From Tritonibacter horizontis (lineage in GTDB: Bacteria > Pseudomonadota > Alphaproteobacteria > Rhodobacterales > Rhodobacteraceae): a stretch of 64,000 nucleotides of DNA. The stretch covers positions 124,001 to 188,000 of the forward strand of contig NZ_LPUY01000074.1 in assembly GCF_001518015.1 (NCBI RefSeq). Direction: 5' to 3'. Shown here in pieces: positions 18,450 to 27,783 of this stretch. Made by a program: the position numbers and the translations under genes. Under the pieces are notes generated by a model that was not told the DNA's origin, ran no database searches, and was given only the letters and a program-made list of their open reading frames with translations. The first letter of the stretch is position 1; each line of letters starts with the position of its first letter.

Positions 18450-19160
18450 TTAGACCTCCTGCGGCGAAACCGATGTGGTATCCGCCTTGATGCGTTCTTC
18501 TTCCGGCTTGTTGCCGGTCACGAGATAGATCACCTGCTCGGCCATCGCGGTAACGTGGTCGCCCATGCGTTCCACGTTCTTGGCGATGAAATGCAGGTGC
18601 ATGCAGGAGGTGATGTTGCGCGGATCCTCCATCATATGGGTCAGGAACTCGCGGAACAGGGCGTTGTACATCTGGTCGACGTCGCGGTCCCGTTCGATCA
18701 CGTCCCGTGCCAGTTCGGCGTCGCGCTGGATGTAGCTGTCCAGGGCGTCCTTCAGCATCAGTTCCACTTCGCGTGCCATCCGGCGCAGCGCGGCAGAGCT
18801 GTCCGCGACCGCCGGCCCCTGCACCAGCACCCCGGTGCGTTTTGCCATGTTCTTGGCATAGTCGCCGATCCGTTCCAGGTGGCCGGAGATCTTCATCACG
18901 CTGAGGACGACGCGCAAATCCACCGCCGCAGGCGAGCGGATCGCGATCACGCGGGCCGCGTCTTCGTTGATCAGCTCTTCGAGCCCGTCAATGGCGGCAT
19001 CGGCCTTGACGACCTTGGCCGCCAGTTCCTCGTCGCGGGTTTCCAGCGCCCGGGCGGCCTCCATGATGGCGGCCTCGACCAGGCCGCCCATTTTCATGAT
19101 CCGGGCCTGGATCGCCTCGAGGTCCCGATCGAATGCGGATGCAATGTGTTGCTCTTCCAT
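18450..19160 (-). CDS. phoU: Phosphate signalling protein PhoU
   Basis: A 236-residue protein with two repeated three-helix PhoU domains. Metal-binding acidic motifs typical of the family are visible (VVKADAAIDGLEELINEDAARVIA in part, ERDRDVDQMYNALFREFL in part). PhoU links the Pst transporter to PhoR and keeps the regulon off when phosphate is plentiful. It stands between pstB and phoB, 17 bases after pstB, the usual order. Confidence 0.95.
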   Translation of the reverse strand: MEEQHIASAFDRDLEAIQARIMKMGGLVEAAIMEAARALETRDEELAAKVVKADAAIDGLEELINEDAARVIAIRSPAAVDLRVVLSVMKISGHLERIGDYAKNMAKRTGVLVQGPAVADSSAALRRMAREVELMLKDALDSYIQRDAELARDVIERDRDVDQMYNALFREFLTHMMEDPRNITSCMHLHFIAKNVERMGDHVTAMAEQVIYLVTGNKPEEERIKADTTSVSPQEV

Positions 19161-19177
19161 CAGATATTCTCTCTACC

Positions 19178-19975
19178 TTAGCCGATGCGGCCGGTGATGT
19201 AGCTTTCGGTGCGAGGATCTTCGGGATTGGTGAAGATCTGACCGGTCGGACCAAATTCAACCAGGTTGCCCAGGTGGAAGAAGGCGGTTTTTTGCGACAC
19301 GCGCGCGGCCTGCTGCATCGAATGGGTCACGATGACCACCGAATAGCTTTTGCGCAATTCGTCGATCAGCTCTTCGACCTGGGCAGTGGCAATCGGATCG
19401 AGCGCCGAACAGGGTTCGTCCATCAGCAGGACTTCGGGTTCGGTGGCCACGGCGCGGGCGATGCACAGACGCTGTTGCTGACCACCGGACAGACCGGTGC
19501 CGGGCGCATGCAGGCGGTCCTTGACTTCGTCCCAGATCGCCCCGCGGCGCAGGGATTTTTCGACGATCTCGTCCAGTTCCGCCTTGCTGGTGGCCAGGCC
19601 GTGGATGCGCGGGCCATAGGCGACGTTGTCGTAGATCGACTTTGGAAACGGGTTCGGTTTCTGGAACACCATGCCGACCTGGGCGCGCAGCTGCACCGGG
19701 TCCACGCGCTTGTCGTAGATGTCCTCGCCTTCCAGCAGGATATTGCCCGTCACCCGGCAGATGTCGATGGTGTCGTTCATCCGGTTCAGGCACCGCAGGA
19801 AGGTGGATTTGCCGCAGCCCGACGGGCCGATAAAGGCCGTGACCGTCTTGTCTTCGATCTCGACGTTGACGCCCTTGATGGCATGCGTGTCGCCGTAATA
19901 GACGTTCACGTCCTGCGCGGCGATCTTGGTGCGTTGGGTTTCCACGGTATTATCCACTACTGTCATGTCGTTCAT
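19178..19975 (-). CDS. pstB: Phosphate ABC transporter ATPase PstB
   Basis: A 265-residue ABC ATPase that powers high-affinity phosphate import. Walker A is GPSGCGKST, the signature [14 protein letters not shown], and Walker [16 protein letters not shown], which is the PstB wording. The motif LRCLNRMND after the Walker A is another PstB hallmark. It follows pstA by 14 bases in the operon. Confidence 0.97.
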   Translation of the reverse strand: MNDMTVVDNTVETQRTKIAAQDVNVYYGDTHAIKGVNVEIEDKTVTAFIGPSGCGKSTFLRCLNRMNDTIDICRVTGNILLEGEDIYDKRVDPVQLRAQVGMVFQKPNPFPKSIYDNVAYGPRIHGLATSKAELDEIVEKSLRRGAIWDEVKDRLHAPGTGLSGGQQQRLCIARAVATEPEVLLMDEPCSALDPIATAQVEELIDELRKSYSVVIVTHSMQQAARVSQKTAFFHLGNLVEFGPTGQIFTNPEDPRTESYITGRIG

Positions 19976-19989
19976 TGTAAATGTCTCCC

Positions 19990-21357
19990 TTACCAGCGGC
20001 GTTCAAAGCGGCGACGCAGGATCACGGCCAAGGTGTTCATGGTGATCAAGAAGACCAACAAGATGATGATGCCGCCCCAGGCGCGTTCGTAAAAGGCCGG
20101 GTCGGCGCGTTTTGCCCATTCGTAGATCTGGGCCGGCATGGCGGAATTCGGCGACAGGAGCCCTTCGGAGATGGTTCCCGGCGCGTTTGAGGCGATGAAC
20201 CCGACCATGCCGATCAGCAACAGCGGTGCGGTTTCCCCAAGCGCCTGTGCCAGACCGATGATGGTCCCGGTCAGGATACCGGGGGCTGCAAGCGGCAGCA
20301 CGTGGTGAAACACGGACTGCATTTTCGACGCCCCGACCCCCAGTGCCGCATCGCGGATCGACGGCGGCACCGCCTTGAGCGAGGCACGGGTCGAAATGAT
20401 GATCGTCGGCAGGGTCATCAGGGTCAGCACCAGACCGCCCACCAGCGGCGCCGAGGACGGCAGGTGCATGTAGTTGATGAACACCGCAAGGCCAAGAATA
20501 CCAAACACGATCGACGGAACCGCCGCGAGGTTGGAAATATTGACCTCGATGATGTCGGTCAGCCAGTTCTGCGGTGCAAATTCCTCCAGGTAGATGGAGG
20601 CCGCGACACCGATGGGCAGGGCCAGGACCAGCACCACCAGCATCATGAACAGCGACCCCAGCATGGAAACCCCCATGCCTGCCGCCTCGGGCCGGGCATC
20701 AGAGGCATCCGAGCCAAGGATGAACGACAGGTTGAAGGTTTTCTCGATCACATCCGCCGCGACCAGCGCATCCACCAGATCCAGCTGTTCGGCAGAGATA
20801 TTCTTGTCATTGCCGATGCTGTCGCGGCTGACGCGGGATTTCAAATAGCCATCGACACGGCTTTGCGCGAGAAAGCGGAACTCGACCGTTTCGCCGATCT
20901 GGTCGGGGTTTTCGATCACATAGGCCCGCAGGGTGGCGGCGGCGTCCTTGGACAGGATATCGGCCATGGCCTTGGGCTTGAGCGGGGTTTCGATGCCCAG
21001 CTCGGATACTTTGGCCGCGACGGCATCGCGGATGATCGGGGCATAGCCGAAGGTGGTCACTTTCTTGATCTCGTCGAGATCGCGATTGCCGCTTTTGTCG
21101 AGCTTGTCTTCCAGCAGTTCCACTTCGAGCGTGATGAAGGTCTGTTGGAAGGCGCCGAGGCCGCGGCTGAAGATGGTCGTCACCAGAACCACCAGCATCA
21201 GCAGGCCGATGGCGATCGCCACGATCCCATAGGCCTTGAACCGGGTTTCGGCCGCGTTGCGTCGCTTGGTGCGGTCCGTCAGCTCCAGCAAGGAATTGCC
21301 GAGTTTTTTCTGCTTTGGAACGTCGCCAGAGGCGGGAGATTGGCTGAGGTCAGTCAT
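19990..21357 (-). CDS. pstA: Phosphate ABC transporter permease PstA (long form)
   Basis: A 455-residue permease, well over the roughly 300 residues of enterobacterial PstA. The C-terminal half is the normal permease with the EAA-type loop [25 protein letters not shown]. The N-terminal half contains one membrane helix (about residues 45-65) and a large soluble region of about 160 residues, probably periplasmic, of the DUF3333 kind found in alphaproteobacterial PstA. The start overlaps the pstC stop by one base. What the extra domain binds is unknown. Confidence 0.94.
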   Translation of the reverse strand: MTDLSQSPASGDVPKQKKLGNSLLELTDRTKRRNAAETRFKAYGIVAIAIGLLMLVVLVTTIFSRGLGAFQQTFITLEVELLEDKLDKSGNRDLDEIKKVTTFGYAPIIRDAVAAKVSELGIETPLKPKAMADILSKDAAATLRAYVIENPDQIGETVEFRFLAQSRVDGYLKSRVSRDSIGNDKNISAEQLDLVDALVAADVIEKTFNLSFILGSDASDARPEAAGMGVSMLGSLFMMLVVLVLALPIGVAASIYLEEFAPQNWLTDIIEVNISNLAAVPSIVFGILGLAVFINYMHLPSSAPLVGGLVLTLMTLPTIIISTRASLKAVPPSIRDAALGVGASKMQSVFHHVLPLAAPGILTGTIIGLAQALGETAPLLLIGMVGFIASNAPGTISEGLLSPNSAMPAQIYEWAKRADPAFYERAWGGIIILLVFLITMNTLAVILRRRFERRW

Positions 21358-22838
21358 TAGTCGTACTGCTCCCGGTATTTGCGCACAATATAAAGCGCGA
21401 GAACGTTGAGGCCCAGGGTAAGGACAAAGAGGGTCAGACCAAGCGCAAAGGCCACCAGCGTTTCGGGGCTGGCAAAATCTGTGTCGCCGGTCAGCTGGCT
21501 GACAATTCGGGTGGTGATCGTGGTCATGGCTTCAAGCGGGTTGCCAGAGAACTTGGCAATCGCCCCTGCCCCCATCACAACGATCATGGTTTCACCGATG
21601 GCACGCGAGGCGGCCAGCAGAACCGCGCCGACGATGCCAGGCAGGGCTGCCGGCACCACCACCTGGCGGACGGTTTCGGATTTGGTCGCGCCCAGCCCGA
21701 GCGAGCCGTCGCGCATCGCCTGCGGGACCGCGTTGATGATGTCATCCGACAGCGACGACACAAACGGGATCAGCATGATCCCCATCACCAGGCCGGCGGT
21801 CAGCACCGAAGTGGCCCCCGACATCCATTCGACGCCGAGAATGCCGTTTTCGCCCTGACCGAAGAATTTGACCAGGGCCGGCCCAACGGTCAGCAGCGCA
21901 AAGAGACCGTAGACGATGGTTGGAATGCCGGCGAGAATTTCCAGCAGCGGTTTGGCAAAGGCGCGTGTTGTCGCGCTGGCATATTCACTGAGGTAGATCG
22001 CGGCAAAAAGCCCGATCGGCACCGCCACCAGAAGCGCGATGACCGACACATAGAGCGTCCCCCAGAGCAGCGGCAGGATCGACAGGTCCGAGTCACCGCG
22101 AAAGTTCGGCGCCCAAGAGGAGCCAAAGAAGAAGTCGGTCCAGGGATGCAGCGCAAAGAAGTTGCGGGTTTCAAACACCATCGACAGTACGATGCCGATG
22201 GTGGTCAGGATCGCCAGCGACGCGGCCAGGATCAACAGGGCCATAATGCCCTGTTCCACCACGTTGCGGGCCCGGAAATCCCGATGCGTGCGACCATAGG
22301 ACCAGGCAAAACCACCAAGTGCGGCCAGCGCCACGATCACCGTCATGACCAGAGTGCCGGTGGCATTCATCGTGCGATAGCTCTGCGCGGCCCGCAGCAC
22401 CTCGGGGCGGACATCGGAGCCAAGCGCGACACCGATTTCACCAAGCCGGCCACGGACATCCGAAAATTCGGTGCGCACGCTGCTGGCCTGATCGCTGGTC
22501 ATTGCGCCCTGGGCGACCGCGAGGTCCAGACCCTCGGCGACCCGGCGCACATCACTCATGACCAGCCCGCGGGTGGTGCCTTCCGTTATAACGTCATCCG
22601 GGATCAAGCTGGAAACCCGGGATTCAATGAGGATGGGCTGCAACAACAGCCAGGCCCCAAGAATAACAAGCGCCGGCACCAAGGCCGACAGCGCTACATT
22701 GTGCCCGTAATACGAGGGCAGCGAATGAAGGTCCTTCGGGTTTCCATTGGCGGAAACCAGCGCGCGGTTGCGGCCGAGGAAGAACCCGGCGACCGACAAC
22801 GCGATCAGGACGAGAACAAGCCAGAAGGTGGGCATCAA
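21357..22838 (-). CDS. pstC: Phosphate ABC transporter permease PstC (long form)
   Basis: A 493-residue permease, longer than the classical 320-residue form. The C-terminal permease carries the EAA-like loop GSLGLGATKSETVRQVVVPAALPG. The N-terminal third adds two or three membrane helices and a soluble linker (residues about 80-165), as in many alphaproteobacteria. It pairs with PstA in the membrane and receives phosphate from PstS. It is preceded by a strong hairpin that separates it from pstS. Confidence 0.94.
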   Translation of the reverse strand: MMPTFWLVLVLIALSVAGFFLGRNRALVSANGNPKDLHSLPSYYGHNVALSALVPALVILGAWLLLQPILIESRVSSLIPDDVITEGTTRGLVMSDVRRVAEGLDLAVAQGAMTSDQASSVRTEFSDVRGRLGEIGVALGSDVRPEVLRAAQSYRTMNATGTLVMTVIVALAALGGFAWSYGRTHRDFRARNVVEQGIMALLILAASLAILTTIGIVLSMVFETRNFFALHPWTDFFFGSSWAPNFRGDSDLSILPLLWGTLYVSVIALLVAVPIGLFAAIYLSEYASATTRAFAKPLLEILAGIPTIVYGLFALLTVGPALVKFFGQGENGILGVEWMSGATSVLTAGLVMGIMLIPFVSSLSDDIINAVPQAMRDGSLGLGATKSETVRQVVVPAALPGIVGAVLLAASRAIGETMIVVMGAGAIAKFSGNPLEAMTTITTRIVSQLTGDTDFASPETLVAFALGLTLFVLTLGLNVLALYIVRKYREQYD

Positions 22839-22883
22839 GAGCTCCGTTCGACGGTGCGAAGTTGGAATTTATCTGAAACGAAA

Positions 22884-22909
22884 GGCCGGGGCAGCACACT
22901 GCCCCGGCC
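22884..22909 (-). other. Strong hairpin between pstS and pstC
   Basis: GGCCGGGGCAG (22884-22894) and CTGCCCCGGCC (22899-22909) form a perfect 11-base stem with a CACA loop. On the minus strand it is followed by TTTCGTTT. It lies 22 bases past the pstS stop. Either it is a leaky terminator or a 3' stabiliser of the pstS mRNA; both raise PstS over the membrane subunits. Confidence 0.8.
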
Positions 22910-22931
22910 GGAAAAACCTTGCGCGGGGCTC

Positions 22932-23972
22932 TTAGGAGTTGCCGCCCATGGTTGCTTCTGCTGCAACAGCTTCCTGGGTTTTTGCCAGTTCCGGGTCAGA
23001 AACGAGGCCATACTCGGCCAGCGGGCCGTCGGGGCCTGCAACCTCATCAGAGATGAAGAACTCAGCATATTCTTTCAGGCCGGGGATCACGCCGATGTGG
23101 GCTTTCTTGACGTAGAAGAACAGCGGGCGGGACACCGGGTATTCGCCGGTCGAGATGGACTCGGTGGAGGGAACAACGCCGGACATGGTCGCAACCTGCA
23201 GCTTGTCGGTGTTGTTCTCGTAGAAGGCCAGACCAAAGACGCCGATGCCATCCTTGTTGGATTCGATGCGGGCCAGGGTCTCGGTGTAGTCGCCGTCGAT
23301 GTCGACAGACACGCCATCGGTGCGCAGGGCGATACAGGCTTTTTCTGCTGCATCTTCGTCGCCGCCGTTGGCCGCGGTGAAGGCTTCGAGCGCGCCGGTT
23401 TCTTCACAGCCGGTCAGGATGACCTTCTCTTCGAACACTTCACGGGTGCCGTGCTTGGTGCCGGGCACGAAGGCCTGGATCGGCTGGGCCGGGAAGTCGG
23501 CGTTGACTTCGTTCCAGGTTTTGTTCGGGTTGGCAACCAGTTCACCGTCGACAACGATCTGGTCGGACAGCGCCAGGAACCAGTCGGACGGGGTGAATTC
23601 GAAACCGTTGCCGTTGATGTCGGAGGCGAAAACGATGCCATCGTAGCCGATGCGGACTTCGATGATGTCGGTCACGCCGGCGTCGGCGCAGGCTTTGATC
23701 TCTTTTTCGCGGATCGCGCGGGAGGCGTTTGCAATGTCGATGGTGTTTTCGCCAACACCTTCACAGAAACGCTTCAGGCCTGCGGAAGAGCCACCGGATT
23801 CAACAACCGGTGTCGGGAAGTCGAAGTTCTCGCCGAAGGCTTCGGCAACGATGGAAGCATAGGGCAGTACGGTGGAGGACCCAGCAACCTGCACCTGGTC
23901 ACGTGCAGCTGCTGCAGTGGCAGAAACGGCTGCGATTGCCAGGGTGGATGCGGTCAGTTTCACAAAGGACAT
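22932..23972 (-). CDS. pstS: Phosphate-binding periplasmic protein PstS
   Basis: A 346-residue solute-binding protein with a cleavable N-terminal signal (MSFVKLTASTLAIAAVSATA). The phosphate-binding loop AGSSTVLPYA and the segment ESGGSSAGLKRFCEG, plus later GTKHGTREVFEE, are typical of the PstS family that binds in the manner of the PstS-like SBP of marine bacteria. The start is the ATG at 23972, with GGAG 7 bases ahead; an upstream in-frame ATG is part of that ribosome site. A Pho box lies about 85-110 bases upstream. Confidence 0.94.
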   Translation of the reverse strand: MSFVKLTASTLAIAAVSATAAAARDQVQVAGSSTVLPYASIVAEAFGENFDFPTPVVESGGSSAGLKRFCEGVGENTIDIANASRAIREKEIKACADAGVTDIIEVRIGYDGIVFASDINGNGFEFTPSDWFLALSDQIVVDGELVANPNKTWNEVNADFPAQPIQAFVPGTKHGTREVFEEKVILTGCEETGALEAFTAANGGDEDAAEKACIALRTDGVSVDIDGDYTETLARIESNKDGIGVFGLAFYENNTDKLQVATMSGVVPSTESISTGEYPVSRPLFFYVKKAHIGVIPGLKEYAEFFISDEVAGPDGPLAEYGLVSDPELAKTQEAVAAEATMGGNS

Positions 23973-24051
23973 GTAAGTCTCCATGAGTTTAAGAAGTTTA
24001 CGATCACCCCCAAGATGATCTTGCGCCCCTCCTAGAAGGCTCAGGTGTGCC

Positions 24052-24084
24052 TTTTGTGACAGTCATGTAACAGTTATATGACGA
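24052..24084 (-). promoter_or_regulatory. Pho box (PhoB binding sites) upstream of pstS
   Basis: On the minus strand three 11-base direct repeats run from 24084 to 24052. Read against the consensus CTGTCATAWAWCTGTCAY, the windows at 24084-24067 and 24073-24056 each match 15 of 18 positions. This marks PhoB control of the pst operon. The rest of the 313-base gap between pstS and phoR (23973-24285) holds no gene that I can see. Confidence 0.85.
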
Positions 24085-24285
24085 AGGGCCTGTCTGGCTG
24101 TGAAAAAACCGAAATAGTTGCGCTGGCTTTATTTTCGCCGCTTGAAACCGCTGGATCGGGTGCCAGCGGGCCGGTTTTGCGTTGGTAAAGCTTAACAGCG
24201 TGTAACAGAGGCCGGTTGGGGCAGTTGGTCACAAACCCACAACTGCTGTTGGTTTTTATGGAGTCTGACGCGGCGGCGACTGCGG

Positions 24286-25326
24286 CTATTGCGGCAGGAT
24301 GACGGTGAAGGTCGCGCCCTGCCCCAGATCGCTCTCCACCCGCAGCCGGCCGCGATGGCGGTTGATGATGTGTTTCACAATCGCAAGACCAAGCCCGGTG
24401 CCCCCCAATTCGCGCGACCGATGATTGTCGGCGCGATAGAACCGCTCTGTCAGGCGCGGCAGATGGACCGGGTCGATGCCGGGGCCATCGTCGATCACCT
24501 GCACCCGCACGGCGGCGCAACGCAGCGCCGGGTCGCGGTCCAGAACCGTCAGTACGACGCTGACGGTCTCGCCGCCATATTTCAGGGCATTCTCGATCAG
24601 GTTGGTAAAGACCTGCTGGATCTGATCGGGGTCGGCGGGGATCTCGACAGGAATGGAGGGCGCGTCCAGCACCAGCGCGGTGCCCCCCGCCTGCGCCAGA
24701 GGCTCCAGCGATTTGATAGTGGATTTCAGATGTTCGACCAGATCGACCCGTTCCTTGGGGCGCACGCGTTCTTCGCTCTCGACCCGGTTCAGGGACAAAA
24801 GATCGCCGACCAGCCGGTTCATCCGGCTCGCTTCGCCTTCCATGATGGCCAGAAACCGGTCGCGCGCATCGGCGTCGTCGCGGGCCGCACCGCGCAGGGT
24901 TTCGATGAACCCCATCAACGCCGTCAACGGTGTGCGCAGTTCGTGGCTGACATTGGCGACGAAATCCCGCCGCATCTGGCTGGCCTGTTCGCGGTCGGTG
25001 ATGTCGGTGAAACAGACCAGGACCGCGCCACCCTTGACCGCACCGACACCCGCGACATAGCGCAGGGCCACCTCAAACGTGGTGTCCTGCGCGCCGTCGT
25101 TGGACAGATGGCGGGCAAACCGGGGCTGCCGGTCAAGCAGGCTGTTCTCGATCGCGGTGGTGACACTGGGCTGGCGCAGGATGGTCGCAAAGTGGCGCCC
25201 GACGATCTGCGGCCCCAGCAAAGTGGCCCCCTCGACGTTGACGGCAATGAACCGCTCTGTCTGATCCACCATGACGGCGGGCAGCGGAATAGCGGCCAGA
25301 ACCCCTTCGATCAGTTCCTGCGACAT
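24286..25326 (-). CDS. phoR: Sensor histidine kinase PhoR, lacking membrane segments
   Basis: A 346-residue kinase with a PAS domain (residues about 10-115), the HisKA helix with the phosphorylated His in NVSHELRTPLTALMGF (about residue 128), and the HATPase domain ending in GGTGLGLAIVKHI. No transmembrane helix is present, unlike enterobacterial PhoR, which is membrane anchored; the protein must meet PstB-PhoU from the cytoplasm. Position next to the pst-phoB locus supports the assignment. It is 74 bases downstream of a PLP enzyme gene on the same strand and may be read from there as well. Confidence 0.88.
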   Translation of the reverse strand: MSQELIEGVLAAIPLPAVMVDQTERFIAVNVEGATLLGPQIVGRHFATILRQPSVTTAIENSLLDRQPRFARHLSNDGAQDTTFEVALRYVAGVGAVKGGAVLVCFTDITDREQASQMRRDFVANVSHELRTPLTALMGFIETLRGAARDDADARDRFLAIMEGEASRMNRLVGDLLSLNRVESEERVRPKERVDLVEHLKSTIKSLEPLAQAGGTALVLDAPSIPVEIPADPDQIQQVFTNLIENALKYGGETVSVVLTVLDRDPALRCAAVRVQVIDDGPGIDPVHLPRLTERFYRADNHRSRELGGTGLGLAIVKHIINRHRGRLRVESDLGQGATFTVILPQ

Positions 25327-25400
25327 GTATTTGCCCTGTGTTTGCCCGGTGCTTGCCCAGTGTTTCTTGTGGTAACGGCCTGTCTAGCTCGCAATTGTAA

Positions 25401-26582
25401 CTATGACGTGGCAGCCGCAACCGCCTGGACAAAGATCGCGCAGAGCGCGTCGGGATCCTCCAGCCCGACCGATACGCGAAAGAACCCTTCGTGCAGGCCG
25501 AGGCGCGCGCGGTGGTCCGCGGTCAGCGCGCGGTGGGACGAGGAGGCCGGATGGGACAGGGTGGTGCCGACATCGCCCAAAGTCGGGGCAAAGGACAGAC
25601 CTTCTGCCGCGCGGGTAAAGGCGTTGGCGGCGTCGCGCCCACCATTCAGTTCAAAGCTGACCATATTGCAGCCCCGGCCCTGCAACAGGTCGGCCGCGCG
25701 GGCGTGGTCGGGGTGGTCGGTCCGGTTGGGATAGATCACGCGCTTGACCCCCGGCAGCGCTGCCAGACAATCGGCCAGACGCGCGGCTGTCGCCTCGGCC
25801 CGATCAAACCGCAGATCAAAGGACAACAGACCCCGTTCCGCCAGCCAACAGTCAAAGGGGCTGCCGGTCATGCCGGTGGTCACACAGAACACCCGCATCC
25901 GGTCGTTCAGCGCTGGGTCCTTGGCAACCACATAGCCCAGCATCACATCGGAATGGCCCGCAAGCAGTTTGGTGACCGAGTGGATGACAATATCCGCGCC
26001 ATGTTCAAAAGGCCGGAACGCGCGCGGGGTGGTGAAGGTATTGTCGACGACCATCAGCAGGTCATGTTCGCGGCACAGGGCCGCGATGCCGGCGATATCC
26101 GCCACGGCCAGCGTCGGGTTGGAGACGGCCTCCACCAGGATCATCCGGGTTTCGGGGCGGATCGCGGCGCGCATTGCCGCCACATCGCCGGGATTGGCCA
26201 GCGAGGTTTCGATCCCGAGCCGCGGCAGGTCTTCCTTCATCAGGCGCAGGGAGCGGCCATACAGCTGGTCGCCACCGATGACGTGATCGCCTGTTTTCAA
26301 CAGGCCCAACAGAACCGCAGACACGGCGGCCATGCCGGATCCGGTCACAACGCCGCCGGTCGCACCTTCCATGTCATCAAGTCGGCGCGCGATCACATCG
26401 GCGTTGGGGTGACCCTCACGCGAGTAGGTATAGCCATGCACGCGACCTTCGTACTGGTCGTCCAGCGCATCCGGTGTTTCTGAGGCATAAACAACCGATG
26501 GGCTGAGTGGTGTCACCACGGGATGGCTTGCGCTCTCGGGCAGACCATGAGGGCGCATGACAGAGGGGCGGGAATTTTTCAC
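25401..26582 (-). CDS. Cys/Met-metabolism PLP enzyme (cystathionine gamma-synthase / gamma-lyase family)
   Basis: A 393-residue enzyme of the trans-sulfuration family. The PLP lysine is in HSVTKLLAGHSDVMLG; the phosphate- and cofactor-contacting segments EAVSNPTL and VVDNTFTTP are present, as is GYTYSREGHPN near the N-terminus. Family members make or cleave cystathionine, homocysteine or methionine, and sequence wording alone does not separate them here. It starts 2 bases after the gamma carbonic anhydrase stop, within the yicC-gmk operon. Confidence 0.82.
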   Translation of the reverse strand: MKNSRPSVMRPHGLPESASHPVVTPLSPSVVYASETPDALDDQYEGRVHGYTYSREGHPNADVIARRLDDMEGATGGVVTGSGMAAVSAVLLGLLKTGDHVIGGDQLYGRSLRLMKEDLPRLGIETSLANPGDVAAMRAAIRPETRMILVEAVSNPTLAVADIAGIAALCREHDLLMVVDNTFTTPRAFRPFEHGADIVIHSVTKLLAGHSDVMLGYVVAKDPALNDRMRVFCVTTGMTGSPFDCWLAERGLLSFDLRFDRAEATAARLADCLAALPGVKRVIYPNRTDHPDHARAADLLQGRGCNMVSFELNGGRDAANAFTRAAEGLSFAPTLGDVGTTLSHPASSSHRALTADHRARLGLHEGFFRVSVGLEDPDALCAIFVQAVAAATS

Positions 26583-26584
26583 GT

Positions 26585-27106
26585 TCAGATCTCCTTCAGC
26601 TCCGCTTTGAAGCGGCGCATGTTGTCCTGATAATGCAGCGCGCTTGCGGTCAGCTTGGCTGCCAGCGCTGCGTCCACCTCGCGGACGACCTTGCCGGGGG
26701 CGCCCATGACGAGAGAATTATCAGGTATCACTTTGTTTTCGGTGATCAGAGCGCCCGCTCCGATCAGACAGTTTTTACCAATCCTGGCACCGTTGAGCAC
26801 CGTCGCCCCCATGCCGATCAGGCTGTTGTCGCCGATGGTGCAGCCATGCAGCATGACCTTGTGACCGATGGTGCAGTTCTCACCGATGGTCAGAGGAAAG
26901 CCTGCATCAATGTGCATCACCACGTTTTCCTGCACGTTCGACCCGCGCCCGATGCGGATTTCCTCGTGATCGGCGCGGATGGTGGTGCCGAACCAGACAG
27001 AGGCGCCGGCCTCCAGCACGACCTGGCCGATCAGGTGGACGCCTGGCGCAATCCAGGTGTCGGGGTCGATTGTCGGGCGGTGATCGCCAAGCGCGTATAG
27101 GGTCAT
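26585..27106 (-). CDS. Gamma carbonic anhydrase-like hexapeptide protein
   Basis: A 173-residue left-handed beta-helix protein with repeated I-G-x-x hexapeptides. The three metal-binding histidines of the gamma carbonic anhydrase/YrdA group are visible: His in VVMHIDAG and two in IGHKVMLHG. Activity as a carbonic anhydrase is not shown for many members, so the enzymatic role is open. The start overlaps the gmk stop by four bases (ATGA). Confidence 0.87.
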   Translation of the reverse strand: MTLYALGDHRPTIDPDTWIAPGVHLIGQVVLEAGASVWFGTTIRADHEEIRIGRGSNVQENVVMHIDAGFPLTIGENCTIGHKVMLHGCTIGDNSLIGMGATVLNGARIGKNCLIGAGALITENKVIPDNSLVMGAPGKVVREVDAALAAKLTASALHYQDNMRRFKAELKEI

Positions 27107-27768
27107 GACAGGTCGTCGAACTCCTCTTGCAGGCGGCGGGCGTGGTCGATCAGGGTCGGCTGCTGAATACGGCGCAGGCGGGTGGCTCTGATGATCGTGC
27201 GCAGCTGCTCTTCGGTCTCATCAAGGTTTTCGTTGATCAGCACGTGATCATAGGAGCCCCAATGCGAGATCTCGTCCCAGCTTTTTTGCATCCGGCGCTG
27301 GATGGTTTCGGCGTCATCCTGACCGCGCCCTTCCAGTCGGCGGCGCAATTCGGTGATCGAAGGCGGCAGCAGAAAGATCGACAGCGTGTGTTTGCCCAGA
27401 TCGGAGTTGGTGATCTGCTGGGCCCCCTGCCAGTCGATGTCGAACAGCACATCGCGCCCGGCATTGATTGCCTGCTGAATGGGGCCTTTGGGCGAGCCGT
27501 AGAAGTTGCCGAAAACATGCGCATGTTCCAGCATCTCGCCATGGGCCACATCGTGTTTGAACGACTCGACCGAGACAAAATTGTAATCCTGCCCGTCGAC
27601 CTCGCCCGGCCGCGGTTTGCGGGTCGTGGCCGAGACTGAGAAACTGATGTCCTCGTCCCAGGCGCGCAGCCGCTTGGCCAGCGTCGATTTGCCAGCGCCA
27701 GACGGCGACGAAAGGATAATGAGAAGACCGCGTCGTTGCGGGCGGGGCTGGCCCTGCGAAGTCACCAT
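27103..27768 (-). CDS. gmk: Guanylate kinase
   Basis: A 221-residue enzyme that phosphorylates GMP to GDP. The P-loop is [15 protein letters not shown]; the GMP-binding tyrosine-rich segment is [21 protein letters not shown] (in part) and the acidic [11 protein letters not shown] motif follows. Length is standard with a short N-terminal extension. It is 15 bases after yicC, its usual genomic partner. Confidence 0.96.
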   Translation of the reverse strand: MVTSQGQPRPQRRGLLIILSSPSGAGKSTLAKRLRAWDEDISFSVSATTRKPRPGEVDGQDYNFVSVESFKHDVAHGEMLEHAHVFGNFYGSPKGPIQQAINAGRDVLFDIDWQGAQQITNSDLGKHTLSIFLLPPSITELRRRLEGRGQDDAETIQRRMQKSWDEISHWGSYDHVLINENLDETEEQLRTIIRATRLRRIQQPTLIDHARRLQEEFDDLS

Positions 27769-27783
27769 GAGAGGTATCGCTCC

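Noticed and set aside
17661-19181. Plus-strand open frame of 506 residues
   Set aside because: It is antisense to phoB and phoU, which have all family motifs. The product is rich in His, Gly, Arg and Gln without any domain, as expected from the reverse frame of GC-rich genes.
22146-24035. Plus-strand open frame of 629 residues
   Set aside because: Antisense to pstC and pstS. Low-complexity composition and no start signal; explained by third-position GC bias.
24191-24205. TTAACAGCGTGTAACAG-like stretch taken at first for a second Pho box or a CtrA site
   Set aside because: The direct-repeat period is 10 rather than 11 bases and the CtrA second half-site does not match.
24289-25734. Plus-strand open frame of 481 residues
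   Set aside because: Antisense to phoR and the PLP enzyme gene; no domain and no ribosome site.
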